Source: Pseudomonadota bacterium (lineage in GTDB: Bacteria > Pseudomonadota > Gammaproteobacteria > UBA1113). Taken from it: a DNA stretch of 64,000 nt. The stretch is from contig JAJXVU010000004.1 of assembly GCA_021781965.1 (NCBI GenBank), forward strand, positions 1 through 64,000, read 5' to 3'. The first letter of the stretch is position 1, and each line of letters opens with the position of its first letter. This document shows positions 59,176 to 64,000 of this stretch, one piece after another. The translations under genes were made by a program, and so were the position numbers. Below the pieces are notes generated by a model. It was given only the letters and a program-made list of their open reading frames with translations. It ran no database searches and was not told the origin of the DNA.

Positions 59176-60045
59176 TTACAACATTATATCCATTACAACC
59201 TGATTTGACAACGGCAAAGTAAAAGTCTCTGAATTGATACAAACCGTATCTGCACTTTCAATGGAAAAGTTATCTGCAAAACTATGTTTGTCCGCGCCTA
59301 AAAAAACATAATATAGATTACCAGGGATAGGGGTCACGATTTCCATAAAGAGATTAGTTATAGTATCCATACTATATAAGAACTGCGATGTTCCCGTGCT
59401 ATAATTTGCACTCCAAACGGATTTGCCATTACGCTTGATAGAAACACAGCCTTTAAAAGTGTTGGGTAAAACACCTAGACACAATTCAGGCCCTATAGCC
59501 GATGGTCGTAGCTTGGATACTGCAAATTGCTTTGTATTCTGTCTGCGCATCAGTGGATCGGATAGATCATTGCCCATAGCATAGCCTATAAGATGGGGGC
59601 TACCTTTTTCCCCTATAAAATAAACAGCTACCAACTCTGCTTCCTCACTTACGCTATGCGAATCTTTAGGCATAGTAATACACGTATTGTGTGCAAACAG
59701 AGTGAAGCCATTGCCTTTATAGAAATGCTCAGGAAATGCAGCAGGAAATTCATTCATGGCTCTATTTTTATGCGTATAGCCAAAGCCAAATACATGCACC
59801 GAAGTTAATGGTTCTAACAAAGCTGGTACCAACCAGATTAATGGCCCATCTACGCTGTTTAACAAAAAAGGTTTACTAGAAAAAGAACGTAATGTCTCCA
59901 ATATATCGTCATTTCTTCTAAAACATTCTTGTAAAATATCGCAAAATTTAGCTTGCGTTTGAAAAACATGGATTAGATCTCGATTTTGAAGATCGGTATA
60001 ACCCAGGTAAGCTTTGTTTTTATAGAGGAATTCTACTATGTTCAT
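59176..60045 (-). CDS. Fumarylacetoacetate hydrolase superfamily protein (AraD1/GguC-like)
   Basis: A 289-residue protein whose middle matches the FAH fold. SEEAELVAVYFIGEKG (metal-ligand Glu in the E-x-E pattern) is followed by GYAMGNDLSDPLMRRQNTKQ, then AVSKLRPSAIGPELCLG. These are the words of the AraD1/GguC branch, which acts on sugar-acid-like compounds. The N-terminal 75 residues are family-typical but poorly conserved. The start overlaps the EamA gene (ATGA) and it is the last gene of a three-gene operon. The exact substrate is unknown. Confidence 0.65.
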   Translation of the reverse strand: MNIVEFLYKNKAYLGYTDLQNRDLIHVFQTQAKFCDILQECFRRNDDILETLRSFSSKPFLLNSVDGPLIWLVPALLEPLTSVHVFGFGYTHKNRAMNEFPAAFPEHFYKGNGFTLFAHNTCITMPKDSHSVSEEAELVAVYFIGEKGSPHLIGYAMGNDLSDPLMRRQNTKQFAVSKLRPSAIGPELCLGVLPNTFKGCVSIKRNGKSVWSANYSTGTSQFLYSMDTITNLFMEIVTPIPGNLYYVFLGADKHSFADNFSIESADTVCINSETFTLPLSNQVVMDIML

Positions 60046-60959
60046 ACTTTTTCAACAGGCAATGTCACCCCCACCTTCTCATGCTTACTGCATAAGTAAA
60101 TACCGGCAACAATAAACACCAAACTGACTAAGTGATACGCCTGTAATTTATCATCTAAAAATAGTATGCTAAATAAACCTCCAAAGAAGGGAACTAAATG
60201 CGTGTAAATCTCTCCCTTCACCGCACCCACTTTAGCGATGCCCTTGCTCCAAAAAAGATAGGCTAGCCACGACGGACATATGACTAAATATAAGAGCCCA
60301 AGAAACAATGATAAATTAACGGTTATAGCATCAAAGCTATTTTTGCCAGTCAACAATATATACAGCGTGAAAGGGATTAAAACGATTGCACCTATAATAG
60401 AGGATATGGTTACAAACACCGTACCAGAAATGTTTTTGTCTTTTTTACGTAAGAAAGCACAATAAAGCCCCCAACTTGCAGCGGAACCTATAGCCCATAA
60501 ATCACCTTGGTTTAGATGCGCCAAATTGCCTATATCATACAAATTGCCCTGTAAGATCAGATATACCACACCCACTAAACTGAGTACTACACCAATAATA
60601 TTCGCTCTAGAGATATAATCGTTGAAAAACAGCTTACTAATCCCTAAGACCAGTATAGGTGTAGTAGATAAATAAATAGCCGCATTCAAAGGTGTAGTAT
60701 ATTGCAAACTGATGTAGAGATTCAAAGGAAATAACACTTGGCCACATACTGCTAAAAAAAAGAGAGTCCAGAATGAAGCTGTGATCTTGGGCCAGTCATT
60801 GCGCAAAGGCTTGTAATATAAAGCCAGCAGTAATAGCGCTGTAAGTAACCAGCGTAATTCAGACAGTATGATTGGCGATAACTCGCCAACCATAATATGT
60901 CCAACTATATAATTACCACCCCAGAAAGCGGCGGCAAGCGTTAATAGTAAAAAGGCCAA
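60042..60959 (-). CDS. EamA/DMT family transporter
   Basis: A 305-residue inner-membrane protein with ten helices in two EamA repeats. The first begins LAAAFWGGNYIVGHIMVGE and ELRWLLTALLLLALYY. The second begins LWAIGSAASWGLYCAFLRKK and ends FFGGLFSILFLDDKLQAYHLVS. Such carriers export metabolites or amino-acid-like compounds. It lies between an FAH-like hydrolase gene (4-base overlap) and the acyltransferase/methyltransferase-like fusion gene (11 bases upstream), so it may move the product of that small pathway. Confidence 0.9.
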   Translation of the reverse strand: MAFLLLTLAAAFWGGNYIVGHIMVGELSPIILSELRWLLTALLLLALYYKPLRNDWPKITASFWTLFFLAVCGQVLFPLNLYISLQYTTPLNAAIYLSTTPILVLGISKLFFNDYISRANIIGVVLSLVGVVYLILQGNLYDIGNLAHLNQGDLWAIGSAASWGLYCAFLRKKDKNISGTVFVTISSIIGAIVLIPFTLYILLTGKNSFDAITVNLSLFLGLLYLVICPSWLAYLFWSKGIAKVGAVKGEIYTHLVPFFGGLFSILFLDDKLQAYHLVSLVFIVAGIYLCSKHEKVGVTLPVEKV

Positions 60960-60970
60960 AATACTACTCC

Positions 60971-62533
60971 TTATATTTTTGAAAATACGACGTAATGCTG
61001 CTGTGTGCGCTTATCTACCCCATGATCATGCAATGATAGCGGGATCTGTTTAGAATAAGCAATGAGTTCATCATAATCGTAAGCCGCTTTGGTGCTAAAT
61101 AAAATCTTGCCATTCTTATTGGAAACTCTAGCGGCTTCCGCCAACAACAAGCGTAATTCATGTGTGGAGATTTTCTTAACATTATTGTTTACTACTAAAT
61201 CATACCCTGAAGACTTACCCGTAAAAACATTAATGACAGAACTTGCCAGCGGCAACGTTAAATTAAATCCCCACGGATCAGCCGTTTTTAGTCTAACGCT
61301 ATAATTACCCGTATTCTGAATGCGTTGCAAAATAATGGCAACGGCTTTTTCTGCTACAAAAACACCATCTGCTAGAATATTTTTTGACGCCGCCAAACTG
61401 AGCAATTCACCATTTTCTGGATGCATATCCAACATTTTACTTCTTTTTGTGGGCAATAAAGTCAACAACTCCTTCAATTTATCAGAGACAGTGCTGGGTG
61501 AACCTTTTTGCTCTAACTCTAATGCAGCATACGCCGTTAACCAATGACGGTTGATCTTTTCCCAATCGCTTATTTGCAAAATATCTTCTAATGAAGGTTG
61601 CAGAGCTTCCATTATAGCGGCCTTATATGGCATATATTGAATAACTTTGCCGTAAGACCCTGTAATAGAATAATCACCCACCCATGAGTTTAAAAAGCTT
61701 CTAGTTGCTACAATAGAAAACTTGCCTATGTAATCGGCATCCCAACCCACCATCGCCTCGCGCCCTACCCAAGAAAATTCTTCCAGCCGTATTGGTGGCT
61801 GCCGTGTCATGGCGACTGTTCTGGAAGCAATTGAAGGCCTACCATAAGGATCATGATCTTGACGCAATAAACAACTGCCTGGCGATAACCACACACCATC
61901 GCCGATAGTAATATTTCCCCCAGCATTAACGGATGCATTTCTTCCAAAGCGCACATACCGGCCAATCTTAATTTGTGGGATATCTTTTGCCTCTATATCC
62001 AACTGATGATCAGGATGAGGGTGACTTAAATAAGCCCCATTCTCAAAGTGTGTAGGCGAAATAACATGCTCACCTAAACCTTCTTTAATCAGCAAGGGTT
62101 CACCGGACGTGTCTATGCTAAAATGGTGCGGCGGCAGTCTTAAGCTTGTGCTCAGATCATTGAGTTTATCTTTAGCCCAATGTGTAAAGCTTATTTCATC
62201 GTGCAAAGAAGCTATGCTTTGCGACTTCTTACGCAATTCTTTTAACACAGCAACATAGTGAATAATGGGGCGAACTGTGTTTAGCTCCCCTTCGCGTTGC
62301 TGTTTTAACTGCTCCTCCAACGCACCAATGGTATGCACACTGTCTCTATAAGAATGTGGTTCCACATCGATATGATCATTAATAAAGTTTCTTTTATCCC
62401 AAAGTTCAGGCGAGTATTTTGAGGTAAATGGCACTAGATTCCGATCGATGTTTTGGTTATAGCTGTCTATAGGTAACATCCAGTCCTTACTATAATGGGC
62501 GTCGAGTTTCTTATCATGTAAATGGCTACTCAT
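60971..62533 (-). CDS. Hexapeptide-repeat protein fused to a methyltransferase-like domain
   Basis: A 520-residue protein of new-looking architecture. Residues 1-170 are unique, with a helical EEQLKQQREGELN stretch. Residues about 180-300 form a left-handed beta-helix-like region (VRFGRNASVNAGGNITIGDG, WVGREAMVGWDADYIGKF, ITGSYGKVI), as in acyltransferases. Residues 350-520 look like a decayed class I methyltransferase (MLDMHPENGELLSLAA at motif I; EAARVSNKNGKILFSTK late). I chose the ATG at 62533 because AGGAG precedes it. It is the first gene of an operon with an exporter and an FAH-like hydrolase. Function unknown. Confidence 0.65.
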   Translation of the reverse strand: MSSHLHDKKLDAHYSKDWMLPIDSYNQNIDRNLVPFTSKYSPELWDKRNFINDHIDVEPHSYRDSVHTIGALEEQLKQQREGELNTVRPIIHYVAVLKELRKKSQSIASLHDEISFTHWAKDKLNDLSTSLRLPPHHFSIDTSGEPLLIKEGLGEHVISPTHFENGAYLSHPHPDHQLDIEAKDIPQIKIGRYVRFGRNASVNAGGNITIGDGVWLSPGSCLLRQDHDPYGRPSIASRTVAMTRQPPIRLEEFSWVGREAMVGWDADYIGKFSIVATRSFLNSWVGDYSITGSYGKVIQYMPYKAAIMEALQPSLEDILQISDWEKINRHWLTAYAALELEQKGSPSTVSDKLKELLTLLPTKRSKMLDMHPENGELLSLAASKNILADGVFVAEKAVAIILQRIQNTGNYSVRLKTADPWGFNLTLPLASSVINVFTGKSSGYDLVVNNNVKKISTHELRLLLAEAARVSNKNGKILFSTKAAYDYDELIAYSKQIPLSLHDHGVDKRTQQHYVVFSKI

Positions 62534-62904
62534 ACTTGTACTCCTTAGATTCATCTTAAATCTTCTCTTTCTGGTGTGAAGCCCTTACCTTAGCCGATTT
62601 ATGCTTAGTGTTTTAATTTAAATATGGTTAAAAGATATTTTGAGCCAAAATTTCTTCTTTGTCAATCTGTTTTTTGTTTTTTTTGAATTTATTTTTGAGG
62701 AAGGTGAAGAAACTATTTTTATTCTATCGTTCGGATAGTTTCTCTAATTCATAGTCTCTGCGCGCAACCATAGCGTAGTTATCAAGCCTTTATTTTGTAT
62801 TATATTTTTAGCTGCCTTATAATATACTCGAATGATCGCTATAACTATATTATCGCAAGATTACAAGACCATTCATCAAAATCTGGATATATTTTTGCAG
62901 AAGT
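62534..62904. promoter_or_regulatory. Intergenic region with promoter for the fusion-gene operon
   Basis: On the minus strand, TTGACA (62665-62660) and CAAAAT (62642-62637) are 17 bases apart, about 104 bases before the ATG at 62533: a good -35 and a weak -10. Near 62728-62750 there is GAAACTAT...ATAGTTTC enclosing CTATC/GATAG, an AT-rich hairpin. The rest up to the pmtA-like stop shows no gene. Confidence 0.5.
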
Positions 62905-63522
62905 TTATTCTTGAGGAAGCATAGTATAAACTTCGACTTTCGCGGGTGGAACATTCACCCAAACTAATTTTTTATGCGCAAGTTGGTATTGCTGCGGATA
63001 GAAACGTGCATTGTTTCGCAGATCATACGTAAACTGAATATATCGCCCATGCGGTGTTAATACCTCAGGTATAACCGATAAAATACGCTCCGTCATTTCT
63101 TTAGATAAAGAACGCAACGGCAGTCCAGAAACAATGGTTCCTACGGGCCTATTTTCATTTTTTAAGAGTTCTGCTAAATGAGAAGCATCACCTACAATCA
63201 CCTTAATCTTGGGAAAATGTGCTCGAAAATTTTCAACTAAATCAAGCGAAGATTCAACAGCAATAATACGTTCTGGAGGAATACCACGATTTAACATCGC
63301 TTGCGTAATTGCACCCGTGCCCGCGCCCAATTCCACAATGAGTTGATTTTGAGAAAAGACGGCATAAGACGCCATTATCTTAGCCAAACGTTTTGAGCTA
63401 GGGTATATGGACCCCATTGCTTTTGGATCTTTTAGAAAAGACTTTACAAAAGCAACCTTATCATCTTGTTGGTTACGATTCAGCCAATGCTTAAATACAC
63501 TCCATTGTTTTTTTATTTTCAT
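62905..63522 (-). CDS. Phospholipid N-methyltransferase-like (PmtA/rRNA dimethylase fold)
   Basis: A 205-residue class I methyltransferase. The N-terminal FVKSFLKDPKAMGSIYPSSK followed by RLAKIMASYA is the PmtA pattern, and motif I is LIVELGAGTGAITQAML. Then come IIAVESSLDLVENFRAHFP, VIVGDASHL and IVSGLPLRSL in the position of the catalytic motif IV. PmtA converts phosphatidylethanolamine towards phosphatidylcholine at the inner membrane, important in host-associated Legionella. Ribosomal RNA dimethylation is the alternative but less likely at this length. The idi stop abuts its start. Confidence 0.75.
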   Translation of the reverse strand: MKIKKQWSVFKHWLNRNQQDDKVAFVKSFLKDPKAMGSIYPSSKRLAKIMASYAVFSQNQLIVELGAGTGAITQAMLNRGIPPERIIAVESSLDLVENFRAHFPKIKVIVGDASHLAELLKNENRPVGTIVSGLPLRSLSKEMTERILSVIPEVLTPHGRYIQFTYDLRNNARFYPQQYQLAHKKLVWVNVPPAKVEVYTMLPQE

Positions 63523-63993
63523 TTATTTTTCTCGCAAAGCATTTTCAACCCAATGCAACGCTTCCTTCAGCCAAGCTGTGTATTGTTCTGGATTGTGCTG
63601 TAAGGCTATTTTCAATTCATTTAAATCGCACCAGCGATAGTCTACAATTTCGTCAACATTGGGTTGAATCATAGCAGGTTTGCCATAACCGATTAAAACA
63701 TGATCTATTTCATTTTCTATTAGTTTTTCCTTAAGATGCGCGATATAATGAAACACACCCAGCGATTGTAAGGGCATGGTAAATCCAAATTCTTCTTGTA
63801 ACCTGCGTTCTGCGGCAGGGATAATATCTTCTCCTGGATGAGGATGACTACAGCATGTATTGGTCCATAAGCCTTGCGAATGATATTTATTCCAAGCACG
63901 TTGTTGTAATAGAATTTCCCAGCCATGAGTTGTATGATTAACAATAAAGACAGAAAAAGCTCGATGGCGTAAACCTTCAATATGCGCTGACAT
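63523..63993 (-). CDS. idi: Isopentenyl-diphosphate delta-isomerase, type I
   Basis: A 156-residue Nudix-fold enzyme that interconverts IPP and DMAPP for isoprenoid synthesis, including the undecaprenyl carrier used by the polysaccharide locus. The catalytic Cys lies in LWTNTCCSHPHPGEDI and the catalytic Glu in LIENEIDHVLIGYG. The metal-binding Nudix-like stretch is AAERRLQEEFGF. The ATG lies 8 bases from the window end and part of its ribosome-binding site is out of view. It runs directly into the methyltransferase gene, so the two share a transcript. Confidence 0.95.
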   Translation of the reverse strand: MSAHIEGLRHRAFSVFIVNHTTHGWEILLQQRAWNKYHSQGLWTNTCCSHPHPGEDIIPAAERRLQEEFGFTMPLQSLGVFHYIAHLKEKLIENEIDHVLIGYGKPAMIQPNVDEIVDYRWCDLNELKIALQHNPEQYTAWLKEALHWVENALREK

Positions 63994-64000
63994 CTTGTCG

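Overview
The window looks like chromosomal DNA of an AT-rich gammaproteobacterium of the order Legionellales (Legionella/Coxiella/Rickettsiella/Berkiella/Aquicella type). The deciding evidence is a dotH-dotG-dotF (icmK-icmE-icmG) block, which encodes the core of the Dot/Icm type IVB secretion machine. Supporting evidence is ordinary gammaproteobacterial housekeeping order (groES-groEL beside dsbD, trxA upstream of rho), a csrA gene and many short palindromic repeats. No rRNA, tRNA, CRISPR array or intact prophage was recognised.

Positions 1-30,730 are a large surface-polysaccharide locus. It makes GDP-mannose (manC) and converts it through gmd to GDP-D-rhamnose (rmd) and GDP-perosamine with its N-acyl derivative (perA, perB). 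It assembles sugars with several GT4 enzymes, including a 1206-residue three-domain glycosyltransferase, adds predicted methyl and sulfate groups (FkbM, sulfotransferase), and exports by a Wzm/Wzt ABC-2 transporter. A second layer is lipid-linked. One set is a GT2 polyprenyl-phosphate sugar transferase, a small EamA/SMR-type flippase and a GT-C membrane transferase. A divergent set is another GT-C protein, a HAD-UbiA fusion, DprE1-like and DprE2-like oxidoreductases, an epimerase, a UGM-like flavoprotein and a GtrA flippase. The HAD-UbiA/DprE1/DprE2 trio is the signature of decaprenyl-phosphoryl-D-arabinofuranose synthesis known from mycobacteria, so the glycan probably carries D-arabinofuranose.

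Positions 30,730-33,000 are a scar. A decayed copy of the 5' end of a parB-like gene is joined to an IS256-type transposase remnant, followed by a second FkbM gene and then the intact parB-like gene. The promoter of wzm resembles that of parB, which suggests the transporter genes were placed between a duplicated parB promoter and a duplicated parB start. Positions 33,100-37,200 hold dotF, dotG (much shorter than in Legionella), dotH and a glycine-zipper lipoprotein.

Positions 37,600-44,000 are an accessory island. It holds a LysE exporter, a DUF4143 ATPase with a TTACTCAA operator-like array over its 5' region, a HEPN-like protein behind a truncated XRE antitoxin remnant, a structured transcript with its own terminator and two tiny ORFs upstream of csrA, a HicB-HEPN fusion protein, and an unknown membrane-anchored protein. 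The most promising undescribed items of the window lie here and in the arabinose locus.

Positions 44,000-64,000 are mostly housekeeping and stress genes: groEL/groES under a sigma-32-type promoter, dsbD, an amino-acid permease, a CDF zinc exporter, a TPR-methyltransferase, rdgB, a ferredoxin-reductase, rho, trxA, an S24-like repressor, a YciI protein, pmtA-like and idi. They also include an unusual three-gene operon (hexapeptide/methyltransferase-like fusion, EamA exporter, FAH-family hydrolase). About six copies of a roughly 90-bp dispersed repeat lie between 33 and 59 kb and none was noticed in the polysaccharide locus, which fits separate histories for the two halves.
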